This document shows, one piece after another, positions 54,410 to 63,888 of a DNA stretch of 64,000 nt (positions are counted from its first letter, which is position 1; every line of letters starts with the position of its first letter). Origin of the DNA: Sphingomonas sp. S-NIH.Pt15_0812 (GTDB taxonomy: Bacteria > Pseudomonadota > Alphaproteobacteria > Sphingomonadales > Sphingomonadaceae); assembly GCF_003951315.1 (NCBI RefSeq), contig NZ_QLJH01000012.1:58211-122210 (forward strand). Reading direction: 5' to 3'. The translations under genes were made by a program, and so were the position numbers. Below the pieces are notes generated by a model. It had not been told where the DNA came from. It saw only the letters and a list, made by a program, of their open reading frames with translations, and did no database searches.

Positions 54410-54616
54410 ATGATCACCGGAACCGTCAAATTCTTCAACGCCGACAAGGGCTATGGCTTCATCGCACCGGAAACCGGCGGCGACGACGCGTTCGTCCACA
54501 TCTCGGCCGTCGAGCGCGCCGGCATGGCGACGCTCGATCGCGACCAGCGCGTGTCCTACGAGCTGGAAACCGATCGCCGCGGCAAGACCTCGGCCGTCAA
54601 CCTGCAGCAGGCCTGA
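54410..54616 (+). CDS. cspA: Cold-shock protein (CspA family)
   Basis: 68-residue RNA/DNA chaperone with one cold-shock domain: VKFFNADKGYGFI with RNP1 at 13-18, and DAFVHIS with RNP2 at 28-32. ATG 54410 with AAGGA upstream gives the usual length. A long leader is typical of cold-regulated csp genes. A strong hairpin follows the stop. Confidence 0.93.
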   Translation: MITGTVKFFNADKGYGFIAPETGGDDAFVHISAVERAGMATLDRDQRVSYELETDRRGKTSAVNLQQA

Positions 54617-54624
54617 CCCGCTCC

Positions 54625-54653
54625 GGTCCGCACCGTCCCGGACGGTGCGGACC
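54625..54653 (+). terminator. Terminator of the cold-shock gene
   Basis: GGTCCGCACCGTC (54625-54637) and GACGGTGCGGACC (54641-54653) form a perfect 13-bp stem with a 3-nt loop, 8 bp after the csp stop. A weak pyrimidine tail (ATCCCTTCC) follows. Confidence 0.75.
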
Positions 54654-54751
54654 ATCCCTTCCTCCAACACAGACGTGTCGTCGGCCTCGGAACCGCCTAT
54701 ATTGCGACCGAGTCGACTCGCACCCCCAAAGACAGGATAATCACGAGCCTT

Positions 54752-55099
54752 ATGGCTGCATTCAAACTTCCCACGTTCCAAGACCGTCAGGCCGCCGCCG
54801 CCAAGGCGAAGAGCGATGCGCTCGCCAAGCTGCGCGACAAGCCGCCGGTCGACGAAGCCGCCGTCGCGGCCCGCGCCGCCAAGCGCCAGGAGAAGGAAGC
54901 CGCCGCCGCCGCCAAGCGCGAGGCGCAGCGCCTGGAGCGTGAGCAGGCCGCCGAGGCCAAGCGCGCCCGCGCCGCCGAGGCCGCCGAGCAGGAGGCCGCC
55001 GCCGCCGCCAAGGTGAAGCCGGCGCTGACGCCCGAGGAGCAGAAGGCGCTGCGCGACGCGCGCTACGCCGCCCGCAAGCAGCGCAAGTCGGGCAAGTAA
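54752..55099 (+). CDS. DUF6481 highly charged protein
   Basis: 115-residue cytoplasmic protein dominated by Ala, Lys, Arg and Glu, a single predicted long helix or coiled coil (residues about 10-90). It begins MAAFKLPTFQDRQAAAAKAK and ends ALRDARYAARKQRKSGK, as in DUF6481 proteins of sphingomonads. Function unknown; such proteins may bind nucleic acids. It sits 8 bp before the next gene and may be co-transcribed. Confidence 0.75.
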   Translation: MAAFKLPTFQDRQAAAAKAKSDALAKLRDKPPVDEAAVAARAAKRQEKEAAAAAKREAQRLEREQAAEAKRARAAEAAEQEAAAAAKVKPALTPEEQKALRDARYAARKQRKSGK

Positions 55100-55107
55100 G
55101 CCGCCCG

Positions 55108-55776
55108 ATGACGCCCCGCGAGCTGATCGACACCGCCGCCGTCCCCGGCGGCGAGGATCTCCGCCTGTTCCGGCGCGGCGACGACTATATGATCGTGCTC
55201 GATCGCAACGAGCTGATGAACAGCCGCATGAGCGGGTCCGAGGAAGCCCTGGCGACCATGGCCTGCGAGCGGCTGGACAGCCCCGCGCCCCGGCTGCTGA
55301 TCGGCGGCTATGGCATGGGCTTCACGCTGCGCGCGGCGCTGGGCGTGCTGCCTGCCGACGCGCGCGTCACCGTCGCCGAGCTGGTGCCGGAGATCATCGC
55401 CTGGGCCCGCGGGCCGATGGCGGCGCTCACCGCCGGCGGGCTGGACGACCCGCGCGTCCATCTGGCGATGGGCGATGTGGCGCGGGCGATCGAGATCGCG
55501 CGGAGCGATTACGACGCGATCCTGCTCGACGTGGACAATGGCCCGGACGGGCTGACCCGCGCAGGCAACGACGGCCTCTATTCGGCGCGCGGCCTGGCCA
55601 GCGCCAAGCTGGCGCTCAGGCCGGGCGGCATCCTGGCCGTCTGGTCCGCCGCGCCCGACACCGCCTTCGCCCGTCGACTGCGCAATGCCGGCTTCGACAC
55701 CGACGAGGTCGCGGTCCGCGCCCGCTCCAACGGCAAGGGCGCGCGCCACGTCATCTGGTTCGCGCGCAAGCCCTGA
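55108..55776 (+). CDS. Spermidine synthase-like methyltransferase-fold protein
   Basis: 222-residue protein with the aminopropyltransferase/SAM fold: LRLFRRGDDYMIVLDRNELMNSRMSGSEEALA, then LLIGGYGMGFTLRAAL as the nucleotide-binding loop, VAELVPEI, and DYDAILLDVDNGPDGL. It is shorter than true SpeE (about 290) and has no clear polyamine-site aspartate set, so aminopropyl transfer is doubtful. Probably a SpeE-like methyltransferase of unknown substrate. Confidence 0.72.
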   Translation: MTPRELIDTAAVPGGEDLRLFRRGDDYMIVLDRNELMNSRMSGSEEALATMACERLDSPAPRLLIGGYGMGFTLRAALGVLPADARVTVAELVPEIIAWARGPMAALTAGGLDDPRVHLAMGDVARAIEIARSDYDAILLDVDNGPDGLTRAGNDGLYSARGLASAKLALRPGGILAVWSAAPDTAFARRLRNAGFDTDEVAVRARSNGKGARHVIWFARKP

Positions 55777-55833
55777 GCATTTGCTCCCCTGCCCTTCCGG
55801 TGACGGCAGGGCCTTGGCGACCGTCTCCACCAT

Positions 55834-55920
55834 GGTCCCGCGAACGCAGGAATCCGGGATCACGCACGGCATAAGCCCTTGTCCGGCTTGGCCTTGGGCT
55901 CCTGCCTTCGCCGGAGCACG
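55834..55920. repeat. Extragenic palindrome, family B copy 2
   Basis: GGTCCCGCGAACGCAGGA (55834-55851) and GGGCTCCTGCCTTCGCCGGAGCACG (55896-55920), with the internal GTCCGGCTTGGCCTTGGGCTCC, correspond to the element at 14178-14269. It fills most of the gap before folP. Confidence 0.65.
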
Positions 55921-56001
55921 GGGGTCGCGCTGCCCCGCGCACATCACGGATCGTGCCCGTTCCCCTTGACCCGGCGGGCGCGAGCGGGTGGAGCGTAGGC
56001 C

Positions 56002-57081
56002 GTGGCCGATCCGATCCTCCTTCTCCGCCCCGTCCAGTTCGTCGACACGCCGATCGGCGCGCCCGAGGGCAGCGTCGCCCGGCTCGCCGGCGGGATGCAG
56101 TGGTTCGCCGCCTATGAGGTGACGGAGCCGGGCGGCCGCCGCATCGTGCCGCTCGCCGACCTGGTTTCGCTGGGTGAACGGGCGCGCCTTCTGCACGACC
56201 GAATCACCGCCCCCCGCCCGCCTATTGCGTTGGGGGCGCGCACCTTGCGCTTCGACCAGCCGCAGGTCGCCGCCATCCTCAACGTCACGCCCGACAGCTT
56301 TTCGGACGGCGGCCGCCATGTGGGCGACCCCGCCGCCGCGGCCGCCGCCGGGCACGACCTGCTCGCCGCCGGCGCGGCGCTGATCGACCTGGGCGGCGAA
56401 TCGACCCGTCCCGGCGCGGCGCTGGTCTGGGAGGAGGAGGAGGCTTCGCGCATCCGCCCGGTCGTCGAGCGACTGGCGGCGGCGGGTGCGCTGGTGTCGA
56501 TCGACACGCGCAAGGCGCTGGTGATGGAGGCGGCGCTGGCGGCCGGCGCGGCGATCGTCAACGACGTGTCGGCGCTGTCGTGGGACGACCGCGCCATGCA
56601 GGTGGTGGCCGGGGCCGGCTGCCCGGTCATCCTGATGCACTCGCCCGATCCCCGACAGGGCGGCCATGGCCGGGTCGCCTATCGCGACGTGGTGGCGGAG
56701 GTCTTCGCCTGGCTGGAGGCGCGGATCGACGCCTGCGTCGCCGCCGGCATCGGCCGATCGCAGATCCTGGTCGATCCCGGCATCGGCTTCGGCAAGTCGC
56801 TTGGCGACAATCTGGCGCTGGTCAACGGCCTGGCTGCCTTTCACGGCCTGGGCTGCCCGATCATGCTGGGCGCCAGCCGCAAGCGGCTGATCGGCGCCTT
56901 GTCCGACGAAGCGCCGGTCGACCGGCGGCTGGGCGGCAGCGTGGCGCTGGCGCTGAAGGGCGCGGAGGCCGGGGTGCAACTGCTTAGGGTCCATGACGTT
57001 ACGGAAACCGTACAGGCGCTGAAGGTGTGGCGGGGCCTGCGTGACCAGGCCCTCACCCGCCCGGAACGAATCCATGTTTGA
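56002..57081 (+). CDS. folP: Dihydropteroate synthase with N-terminal extension
   Basis: 359-residue enzyme joining p-aminobenzoate to the pterin in folate synthesis. The TIM barrel begins near residue 85: AAILNVTPDSFSDGGRH, LIDLGGESTRPGA, SIDTRKALVMEAAL, IVNDVSAL, PVILMHSPDP, DPGIGFGKSLGDN and MLGASRKRLIG. The first 85 residues exceed the E. coli enzyme and are found in other sphingomonads as far as I recall. The start is GTG 56002. Confidence 0.92.
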   Translation: MADPILLLRPVQFVDTPIGAPEGSVARLAGGMQWFAAYEVTEPGGRRIVPLADLVSLGERARLLHDRITAPRPPIALGARTLRFDQPQVAAILNVTPDSFSDGGRHVGDPAAAAAAGHDLLAAGAALIDLGGESTRPGAALVWEEEEASRIRPVVERLAAAGALVSIDTRKALVMEAALAAGAAIVNDVSALSWDDRAMQVVAGAGCPVILMHSPDPRQGGHGRVAYRDVVAEVFAWLEARIDACVAAGIGRSQILVDPGIGFGKSLGDNLALVNGLAAFHGLGCPIMLGASRKRLIGALSDEAPVDRRLGGSVALALKGAEAGVQLLRVHDVTETVQALKVWRGLRDQALTRPERIHV

Positions 57082-57156
57082 AAATCGCGTGAACCCGCAC
57101 ATCGATACGACGTTACGTCCTGTCCGGACCTAGCCCAGCGAACAAGGAGCCGATTG

Positions 57157-58038
57157 TTGATCGTCGACGCCACCCCCCGCCTGAAGTTCATCGTCTCGGA
57201 AGTCTGGCGCCCGCTGCTCGGTCTGTTCGTTTGGGACTGTATCGTCACCGTCACCTATTTTGTCCTACCCTTCAAGGCGCCGTCGCTGCCGCTCACCCTG
57301 TTCGGCTCGGCGCTGGCGCTGTTCCTCGGCTTTCGCGACAACAGCGCCTATCAACGCTGGTGGGAGGGCCGCGTGCTGTGGGGGGCGATGATCAACGCCT
57401 CGCGCAACCTGGCCCGCGCCGCGCGCAACTTCCTGCCCGACGAGGCGCGCGACCTGAAACGGTCGATCGTGCTGCGCCAGATCGCCTATGTGAACGCGCT
57501 GCGCTGCCAGTTGCGTCGCCAGCCGCGGGACGAGGAAGTGCTGCACTATCTGTCGCGGGGCGAGGCGGAGCCGGCGCTGGCGCGTGTCAACACCGCCAAC
57601 GGCCTGCTCGACGGCACCGGCCGGCGGATCGAGGATGCGCGCAAGAAGGGCTGGATCGACACCATCCAGCAGGCGTCGCTGGAGCGCATCCTGGTGGACA
57701 TCGCCAATGCGCAGGGTGGCATGGAGCGGTTGAAGAACACGCCGCTGCCCAACCAGTATCGCTTCTTCCCCGCCTTCTTCACGCGGCTGTTCTGCATCCT
57801 GCTGCCGATCGGGCTGGTCGAGACGCTGGGTTTCGCGACACCGATCGGCTCGACCATCGCAGGCCTGATGTTCCTCGCCATCCTGCAGATCGGCGACGAC
57901 CTCGTCGATCCCTTCGCCAACACCATCCACGACGTGCCGCTGACCGCCATGTGCCGGACGATCGAGATCGACCTGCTCCAGGCGATCGGCGACGAAGCGC
58001 CCGAACCGAAGACGCCGGTGCAGGGCATCCTCTGGTGA
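57157..58038 (+). CDS. Bestrophin-family anion channel
   Basis: 293-residue membrane protein: WRPLLGLFVWDCIVTVTYFVLPF, FRDNSAYQRWWEGRVLWGAMINASRNLARAARNFL, then two C-terminal helices (RLFCILLPIGLVETLGF, GLMFLAILQIGDDLVDPFANTIHDVPL). These are hallmarks of bacterial bestrophins, which form pentameric ion channels. TTG 57157 is preferred (AAGGAG 7 nt upstream); the adjacent TTG 57154 is possible. Confidence 0.85.
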   Translation: MIVDATPRLKFIVSEVWRPLLGLFVWDCIVTVTYFVLPFKAPSLPLTLFGSALALFLGFRDNSAYQRWWEGRVLWGAMINASRNLARAARNFLPDEARDLKRSIVLRQIAYVNALRCQLRRQPRDEEVLHYLSRGEAEPALARVNTANGLLDGTGRRIEDARKKGWIDTIQQASLERILVDIANAQGGMERLKNTPLPNQYRFFPAFFTRLFCILLPIGLVETLGFATPIGSTIAGLMFLAILQIGDDLVDPFANTIHDVPLTAMCRTIEIDLLQAIGDEAPEPKTPVQGILW

Positions 58039-58067
58039 CCGGTGATCGGCGGGCGTAAGGACGAATC

Positions 58068-58742
58068 ATGACTGACACGCCCCCCGACGCGATGCCGCTG
58101 CGCGCCGCCATCATCCCCGTCACGCCGCTCCAGCAGAATTGCACGCTGATCTGGTGCACGCGGACGATGAGGGCGGCGGTGGTCGATCCCGGCGGCGACC
58201 TGCCGCGAATCCATGAGGCCATCGCCCGCGCCGGCGTGACGGTGGAGAAGATCCTGCTCACCCATGGCCATATCGACCATGCCGGCGAGGCCAAGCCGCT
58301 CGCCGACGCGCTGGGCGTGCCGATCGAGGGGCCGCACGAGGCGGACCGCTTCTGGATCGCGCGGCTGGACGAGGACGGCCGCAATTACGGCATCCGTGGC
58401 GTGGTGTTCGAGCCCGACCGCTGGCTGGACGATGGCGACACGGTGACGATCGGCGACCTGACGCTCGACGTCTATCTCACCCCCGGTCATACGCCGGGCC
58501 ATGTGATCTTCCATCATGCCCCCTCGCGCTTCGCGCAGGTCGGCGACGTGCTGTTCCAGGGATCGATCGGCCGTACCGACTTCCCGCTCGGCAGCCATGA
58601 CGACCTGATCCGCTCGGTCCGCGAGAAACTGTGGCCGCTGGGCGATGTCGCCTTCGTGCCGGGCCACGGCCCCGCCAGCACGTTCGCGCACGAGCGGCGG
58701 ACCAATCCGTTCGTGGGTGATGCGGTGCTGGGGTTGGGGTAA
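58068..58742 (+). CDS. MBL-fold metallo-hydrolase (glyoxalase II-like)
   Basis: 224-residue metallo-beta-lactamase-fold enzyme. Seen: QQNCTLIWCTRTMRAAVVDPGGD, the metal motif LTHGHIDHAGEA, HTPGHVIFHH, and VGDVLFQGSIGRTDFP, which resembles YcbL-type glyoxalase II. The terminal FVPGHGP supplies the last metal His. AAGGA precedes ATG 58068. Follows the bestrophin by 30 bp. Confidence 0.87.
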   Translation: MTDTPPDAMPLRAAIIPVTPLQQNCTLIWCTRTMRAAVVDPGGDLPRIHEAIARAGVTVEKILLTHGHIDHAGEAKPLADALGVPIEGPHEADRFWIARLDEDGRNYGIRGVVFEPDRWLDDGDTVTIGDLTLDVYLTPGHTPGHVIFHHAPSRFAQVGDVLFQGSIGRTDFPLGSHDDLIRSVREKLWPLGDVAFVPGHGPASTFAHERRTNPFVGDAVLGLG

Positions 58743-58777
58743 AAGCGCTACCCGCTGGGGTTGGCATAACAGCTCTA

Positions 58778-58887
58778 CCTGTTCCCCGGCGAAGGCCGGG
58801 GCCCAGTTGGAAAGGCCTTGGTAACGGACCGCTGCCCGTCGTCATGATCGTCCCCCAACCGGGCCCCGGCCTTCGCCGGGGAACAGG
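58778..58887. repeat. 27-bp perfect inverted repeat, family C
   Basis: The arms 58778-58804 and 58861-58887 are exact reverse complements around a 56-bp interior, with core CCCCGGCGAAGGCCGGGG. After an A/C mismatch, GTTGG (58806-58810) and CCAAC (58855-58859) extend the pairing. The core recurs in the hairpin at 7849-7893. It lies between convergent genes. Confidence 0.75.
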
Positions 58888-58907
58888 AGGAGAGTAACGG
58901 CTCCGCC

Positions 58908-60548
58908 TTATCGCCTCCGCGCTGCCGCGCTTTCCGCCCGCACCGCCCGGAACTCGGAGCCCTGCCGCCATTCCGGCCAGTCGCTGCCCCGCGCCAGGTC
59001 GAAGCCGACGCGGCCGAACAGGTCGACATCGGCCGCAGCACCACGCAGATCCCACTCCTTCGACCAGGCGTCGCACGTCTGGTGGTAGCAGCGCATATAG
59101 CCGTCCAGCCAGGCCTGCCCCGCCGTCCGGCCGCCCTCGACTAGGTCGGGCGCGCCGCTGATCGCCATCAGCAGCAGCGTCGGCACGCCCCGCCGCGCGA
59201 CCGAGAAGTGATCGGCCCGGTAGAAGAGCCCGCGCTCCGGCAGCGCCTCGGGCGTCACCACCCGGCCCTGCGCCCGCGCGGCGGCCGCCAGCCGGTCCTC
59301 CAGCGCGTTCTGGCCCTGTCCGACCAGCAGTACGTCGCGCGACGGTCCGGCGGTCTGGAGAATGTCGAGCGTCAGATTGGCGACCGTGGTCGCGGCGGGA
59401 TAGATCGGGTCGGCGGCATAGGTCTCGGAGCCCAGCAGCCCCCGCTCCTCGCCGGTCCACAGCGCGAAGACCTGGCTGCGCGCCGGACGCGGCCTCCCGG
59501 CGGCGGCCCGTGCGATCTCCAGCACCCCGGCGACGCCCAGCGCGTCGTCGTTCGCGCCCGGCCGGATCGTCCGCCCCTGCGCATCCGGCGCGCCGACGCC
59601 ATAGGCATCCCAATGCGCGCCATACATCACCACCTCGCCCGGCCGCGACGTGCCCGGCAGCTTCGCCAGCACGTTGCGGCTTTCCGCGCGGGTCACCGCG
59701 ACAGGCAGGTCGGCGGAGAAGCCGGTCCCCGAAATCGGCACCGGGCGGAAATCGCTGCGCCGCGCCGCCTTGCGCAGGGCGGCCAGGTCCAGCCCCGCCG
59801 CCTGGAACAGCCGCCCGGCCGCGCCCCCCTCGATCCAGCCCTGCAACGCGACGCGCGGCGCGGGCGGGCGGGCGACATCGTAATTCTCGCCGGCCGGCGC
59901 GGTCACCGTCGCCCAGCCATAGCCGGCCCCCGGCGTGTCATGGACGATCAGCGCCGCCACCGCGCCGCGCCGCGCCGCCTCCTCGAACTTGTAGGTCCAG
60001 CGGCCATAATAGGTCATCCGCCGCCCGCCGAACCGGCCGGTCGAATCGTCGCTCGCCGCCGCCTCGAAGTCGGGATCGTTGACCAGGAAGACCGCGACCT
60101 TGCCCTTCAGGTCGACACCCTTGAAGTCGTCCCAGTTCCGCTCGGGCGCGGACACGCCGTAGCCGACGAAGACCAGGGGGGCGTCCTTCACCGTCTCGCG
60201 CGCGTCCGGCCGCACGCTGCTCAGATACACGTCGCGGCCCTGCGTCCAGGCGACGCCGTTGGCGGAGACCGGCCCATCGCCGATCCGGGTGCGGATCAGC
60301 GGCACGGCCTGGGTCCACTGCCCGTCCCGGCCGCCGGGTTGCAGGCCCATCGCCTTGAACTGCGCGACCAGCCAGTCGATCGTCTTCGACTCGCCCGGCG
60401 TCCCCGGCGCACGGCCCTGGAACGACTCGGACGCCAGGGTCCGGACGTCGGCGGACAGGCGGTCGGGCGAGACGGGGGATGGCGCGGCCGGCGCGGCTCC
60501 GCTCAGCAGCGGGGTCAGGACAAGCAGGGCTGGTGTCAGGATTTTCAT
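58908..60548 (-). CDS. M28-family zinc aminopeptidase, exported
   Basis: 546-residue peptidase with a Sec signal (MKILTPALLVLTPLLSGAAPAAP). A PA-like domain sits in the middle (LVFVGYGVSAPERNWDDF, AVAALIVHDTPGAGYG). Zinc ligands: His and Asp in GAHWDAYG, Asp in RPGANDDALG, Glu in TGEERGLLGS, and His in RADHFSVARRGVP. ATG 60548 begins the signal peptide. Function: degradation of peptides in the periplasm or outside. Confidence 0.87.
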   Translation of the reverse strand: MKILTPALLVLTPLLSGAAPAAPSPVSPDRLSADVRTLASESFQGRAPGTPGESKTIDWLVAQFKAMGLQPGGRDGQWTQAVPLIRTRIGDGPVSANGVAWTQGRDVYLSSVRPDARETVKDAPLVFVGYGVSAPERNWDDFKGVDLKGKVAVFLVNDPDFEAAASDDSTGRFGGRRMTYYGRWTYKFEEAARRGAVAALIVHDTPGAGYGWATVTAPAGENYDVARPPAPRVALQGWIEGGAAGRLFQAAGLDLAALRKAARRSDFRPVPISGTGFSADLPVAVTRAESRNVLAKLPGTSRPGEVVMYGAHWDAYGVGAPDAQGRTIRPGANDDALGVAGVLEIARAAAGRPRPARSQVFALWTGEERGLLGSETYAADPIYPAATTVANLTLDILQTAGPSRDVLLVGQGQNALEDRLAAAARAQGRVVTPEALPERGLFYRADHFSVARRGVPTLLLMAISGAPDLVEGGRTAGQAWLDGYMRCYHQTCDAWSKEWDLRGAAADVDLFGRVGFDLARGSDWPEWRQGSEFRAVRAESAAARRR

Positions 60549-60708
60549 GTGCAGGACCCTGCCCGGGTGTCGGGATACTTGCAACAATGACCGAAATCGC
60601 TATAGCGCCACGCTTCGCGATGCGTCCGGCATATCGGTGCGGCCCGCTGTGGCCGGACTGTCATGTCGTGCGCATTCCAATCTGTTCCACGTCGAATAAG
60701 GTGCCGCA

Positions 60709-60888
60709 ATGGCCGTCCCCAAGAGAAAGACTTCGCCCTCCAAGCGCGGCATGCGCCGTGGCCACGACTCGCTGACCGTCGCGGCGTTCCAGGAATGCCC
60801 GAACTGCGGCGAACTGAAGCGTCCGCACGTGCTGTGCGGCGCATGCGGCCACTATAACGGCCGCGAGGTCGTTTCGGTCGAGGCCTAA
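60709..60888 (+). CDS. rpmF: Ribosomal protein L32
   Basis: 59-residue large-subunit protein: [19 protein letters not shown], then a zinc-ribbon CPNCGE...CGACGHYNG. Length and order (followed by plsX, fabH, ihfA) are typical. No separate DUF177 gene precedes it here. Confidence 0.97.
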   Translation: MAVPKRKTSPSKRGMRRGHDSLTVAAFQECPNCGELKRPHVLCGACGHYNGREVVSVEA

Positions 60889-60913
60889 CCGCCGGATCGA
60901 TCGGAGTAACCGG

Positions 60914-61939
60914 ATGACCGACCAGCCCTGGATCGCCGTCGATGCGATGGGCGGCGACGAGGGGCTGGAGGTGATGCTTGCGGGCGTCGCCCGGGCGCGG
61001 CGTCGCTTCGAAGGCCTGCATTTCTTCCTGGTGGGCGACACGGACCAGATTCGGGCCGGGCTGAAAGCCCATCCGAATCTGTCCGCCAATTCCGAGATCG
61101 TCCACGCCCCCGAGGTCGTCGGGTCCAGCGAAAAGCCCAGCCAGGCGATTCGCCGGTCCAAGGTGACCTCGATGGGCATCGCCATCGATCTGGTCAAACA
61201 GGGTCGCGCCGCCGCCATGGTGTCGTCGGGCAATACCGGCGCGCTGATGGCGATGGCGAAGTTGTCGCTGCGCATGTTGCCCGGCATCGACCGGCCCGCG
61301 CTGGCGGCTCCCCTTCCCACGCTTGGCGACAATGACGTGGTGATGCTCGACCTGGGTGCCAATACCGAGGTGGATGCGCGCAACCTCGTCCAGTTCGCGG
61401 TGATGGGCGCCGCCTATGCCCGGATCATCCTCGACCTCGAACGGCCGCGCGTCGCGCTGCTGAACATCGGGTCGGAGGACCAGAAGGGCACCGACTGGAT
61501 TCGCGAGGCCGCCGCCGAACTGCGCGCCGCCACGCACCTCCCCCTGCAATTCACCGGCTTCGTCGAAGGCGACAAGCTGGCGCGCGGCCATGTCGACGTG
61601 ATCGTCTGCGACGGCTTCGCCGGCAACATCGCGCTCAAGACCGCGGAGGGCACCGCCCGTTTCGTCGGCGACCTGCTGAAGCGCGCCTTCACCAGCTCGG
61701 TCCGATCGAAACTGGGCTTCCTGATCTCGCGGCCGGCGACGCAGCTGCTGCGCGACCATCTCGACCCCAACAACCATAATGGCGCGGTCTTCCTGGGCCT
61801 GAAGGGGATCGTGGTGAAGAGCCATGGCGGCGCCAACGAGCTGGGCGTCGCCACCGCGATCGCCAACGCCGCCAAGCTGGCGCGCGCCGACCTCACCCGC
61901 CGCATCGCCGAGGATCTCGGCCTGGAGCATGTCGCATGA
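60914..61939 (+). CDS. plsX: Phosphate acyltransferase PlsX
   Basis: 341-residue enzyme making acyl-phosphate from acyl-ACP, start of phospholipid synthesis. Seen: [76 protein letters not shown] and [22 protein letters not shown] [18 protein letters not shown]. Its stop overlaps the fabH ATG. Confidence 0.96.
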   Translation: MTDQPWIAVDAMGGDEGLEVMLAGVARARRRFEGLHFFLVGDTDQIRAGLKAHPNLSANSEIVHAPEVVGSSEKPSQAIRRSKVTSMGIAIDLVKQGRAAAMVSSGNTGALMAMAKLSLRMLPGIDRPALAAPLPTLGDNDVVMLDLGANTEVDARNLVQFAVMGAAYARIILDLERPRVALLNIGSEDQKGTDWIREAAAELRAATHLPLQFTGFVEGDKLARGHVDVIVCDGFAGNIALKTAEGTARFVGDLLKRAFTSSVRSKLGFLISRPATQLLRDHLDPNNHNGAVFLGLKGIVVKSHGGANELGVATAIANAAKLARADLTRRIAEDLGLEHVA

Positions 61940-62901
61940 TCCGTTCGGTCGTCAACGGCACCGGTTCCGCCCTGCCCGCCCGGCGGGTGTCCAATGCGGA
62001 GCTGGCCGAGCAGGTCGACACCAGCGACGAATGGATCGTCGAGCGTACCGGCATCCGCTTCCGCCACCTGGCCGGACCGGGCGAGACGACGGCAACGCTG
62101 GCGGCCGATGCCGCGCGCGCGGCGCTGGCGGCGGGCGGTCATAGCGCACAGGATATCGACCTGATCGTGCTGGCGACCGCCACGCCCGACCAGACCTTTC
62201 CCGCCACCGCCACCAAGGTGCAGGCGATGCTGGGCATCGACGATTGCGTCGCGTTCGACGTGGCGGCGGTCTGCTCCGGCTTCCTCTATGCGGTGCAGGT
62301 CGCCGATTCGATGCTGCGCACCGGCGTCCATGCCCGCGCGCTGGTGATCGGCGCGGAGACGTTCAGCCGCATCCTCGATTGGGAGGACCGCACCACCTGC
62401 GTCCTGTTCGGCGACGGCGCCGGTGCGATCGTGCTGGAGGCGCAGGACGTGGCCGAGGACGGGCGCGGCATCCTCGCCACCCGCCTCCATGCCGATGGCC
62501 GCCACAACGAGCTGCTCTATGTCGATGGCGGCCCCTCCACGACCGGCACGGTCGGCAAGCTGCGGATGAAGGGGCGCGAGGTGTTCCGCCACGCCGTCAC
62601 CAACCTGGCGGCGGTGATGGGCGAGGCGCTGGCGCTCGCCGGACTGAAGACCGAGGATGTCGACTGGGTGGTGCCGCACCAGGCCAATGCCCGCATTCTC
62701 GACGCCACCGCCCGCAAGCTCGCCCTGGCGAGCGAGAAGGTGATCGTGACCGTCGATCGCCATGCCAACACCTCCGCCGCCTCGGTGCCGCTGGCGCTGG
62801 ACGTGGCGGTGCGCGACGGACGCATCCGACAGGGCGATATCGTGGTGCTGGAGGCGATGGGCGGCGGCTTCACATGGGGCGCAGCAATCGTCCGCTTCTG
62901 A
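61936..62901 (+). CDS. fabH: Beta-ketoacyl-ACP synthase III
   Basis: 321-residue condensing enzyme that starts fatty acid synthesis from acetyl-CoA. Catalytic triad: Cys113 in [10 protein letters not shown], His in VPHQANARI and Asn in [15 protein letters not shown]. The N-terminal [16 protein letters not shown] is typical. Confidence 0.96.
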   Translation: MIRSVVNGTGSALPARRVSNAELAEQVDTSDEWIVERTGIRFRHLAGPGETTATLAADAARAALAAGGHSAQDIDLIVLATATPDQTFPATATKVQAMLGIDDCVAFDVAAVCSGFLYAVQVADSMLRTGVHARALVIGAETFSRILDWEDRTTCVLFGDGAGAIVLEAQDVAEDGRGILATRLHADGRHNELLYVDGGPSTTGTVGKLRMKGREVFRHAVTNLAAVMGEALALAGLKTEDVDWVVPHQANARILDATARKLALASEKVIVTVDRHANTSAASVPLALDVAVRDGRIRQGDIVVLEAMGGGFTWGAAIVRF

Positions 62902-62995
62902 GACACTTGCGGACGTTTGCATAACCTAGAGCATAAAAGTCTTTTTATCGGGAACGGTATCTGATATTCGCCCGTCAGCTTTGGGGGAATACGGT

Positions 62996-63304
62996 ATGCA
63001 CGAAGCAGGTACATTGACCCGGGCCGATCTGGCCGAATCGCTGCACCATGAGGTCGGTCTGAGCCGTGCCGATTCGGCCCGGATCGTCGAGCAGATCCTG
63101 AACGAGATGTGCGGGGCGCTGAGCCACGGCCAGAACGTCAAGATCTCCGGTTTCGGCACCTTCGTCCTGCGCGACAAGGGCGAACGGATCGGTCGCAATC
63201 CCAAGACCGGGGTCGAGGTGCCGATCGCGCCACGCCGGGTCCTCACCTTCCGCGCCAGCCAGATGATGCGCGATCGCATCGTCGAAGCCTCGGCGACCGC
63301 CTGA
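62996..63304 (+). CDS. ihfA: Integration host factor subunit alpha
   Basis: 102-residue DNA-bending protein. Seen: [30 protein letters not shown], the [25 protein letters not shown] beta arm with the conserved Pro-Lys-Thr-Gly, and a basic end [20 protein letters not shown] 62996 is preferred over the TTG at 62981. IHF would also assist sigma-54 promoters such as that of manC. Confidence 0.94.
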   Translation: MHEAGTLTRADLAESLHHEVGLSRADSARIVEQILNEMCGALSHGQNVKISGFGTFVLRDKGERIGRNPKTGVEVPIAPRRVLTFRASQMMRDRIVEASATA

Positions 63305-63324
63305 TCGATCCGGGGGGAACGATC

Positions 63325-63735
63325 ATGGCACGGCCCCGTACTGCAACGACCACCGCCGCGGCCGGCACCAGCCTGACCTTGAAGTCGATCGGCGAAGTCT
63401 CGGCGGAAACCGGCATTCCTCATCATGTGCTGCGATATTGGGAAACCCGGTTCGACCAACTGCGGCCGGTCACCCGAGCCGGAAATCGCCGCTATTACCG
63501 CCCTGAACATGTCGCGCTGGTCAAGCGGATCAACATGCTGCTGCATGAGCAGGGCTATACGATCCGCGGCGTGCGGCACCTACTGGAAACGGGCGATACA
63601 TCCCGGCCGAAGCCCGTCGCGACGCAACCGGTCCTGCCCGCCCCGGTCGAAAGCGCACCGTTGCAGGTGATGCTGTCGGTGCGCAACGGGCTGTCCGCCG
63701 CCCTCGCCGCCGACGAGGCACGCCGCCTGCGCTAG
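63325..63735 (+). CDS. MerR-family transcriptional regulator
   Basis: 136-residue regulator with an N-terminal MerR helix-turn-helix: LTLKSIGEVSAETGIPHHVLRYWETRFDQLRPVTRAGNRRYYRPEHVALVKRI and a wing region continuing to IRGVRHLL. The C-terminal part is short and lacks metal-binding Cys, so the signal is unknown. It follows ihfA by 20 bp, a conserved alphaproteobacterial order. GGGGGGA precedes ATG 63325. Confidence 0.9.
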   Translation: MARPRTATTTAAAGTSLTLKSIGEVSAETGIPHHVLRYWETRFDQLRPVTRAGNRRYYRPEHVALVKRINMLLHEQGYTIRGVRHLLETGDTSRPKPVATQPVLPAPVESAPLQVMLSVRNGLSAALAADEARRLR

Positions 63736-63768
63736 AACAGGATGACGGCTTGGATTACCCCAAGCCCT

Positions 63769-63843
63769 CGTTGCGAGCGCAGCGAAGCAGTCCAGGGCGT
63801 CACGCACGCGGCTGTGGATTGCTTCGCTCCCTTCGCAATGACG
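63769..63843. repeat. Extragenic palindrome, family A copy 2
   Basis: TTGCGAGCGCAGCGAAGCAG-TCCA (63771-63794) and TGGATTGCTTCGCTCCCTTCGCAATGACG (63815-63843) form an imperfect inverted repeat related to 14361-14438. It lies between merR and the transposase tail. Confidence 0.7.
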
Positions 63844-63888
63844 ATCCCCAGCCGAGGTCAGGCCGTTGGACCCTAGACCATGATGACA

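Noticed and set aside
54625..54653. Hairpin after csp as a riboswitch
   Set aside because: It is a simple stem directly after the stop codon, better explained as a terminator.
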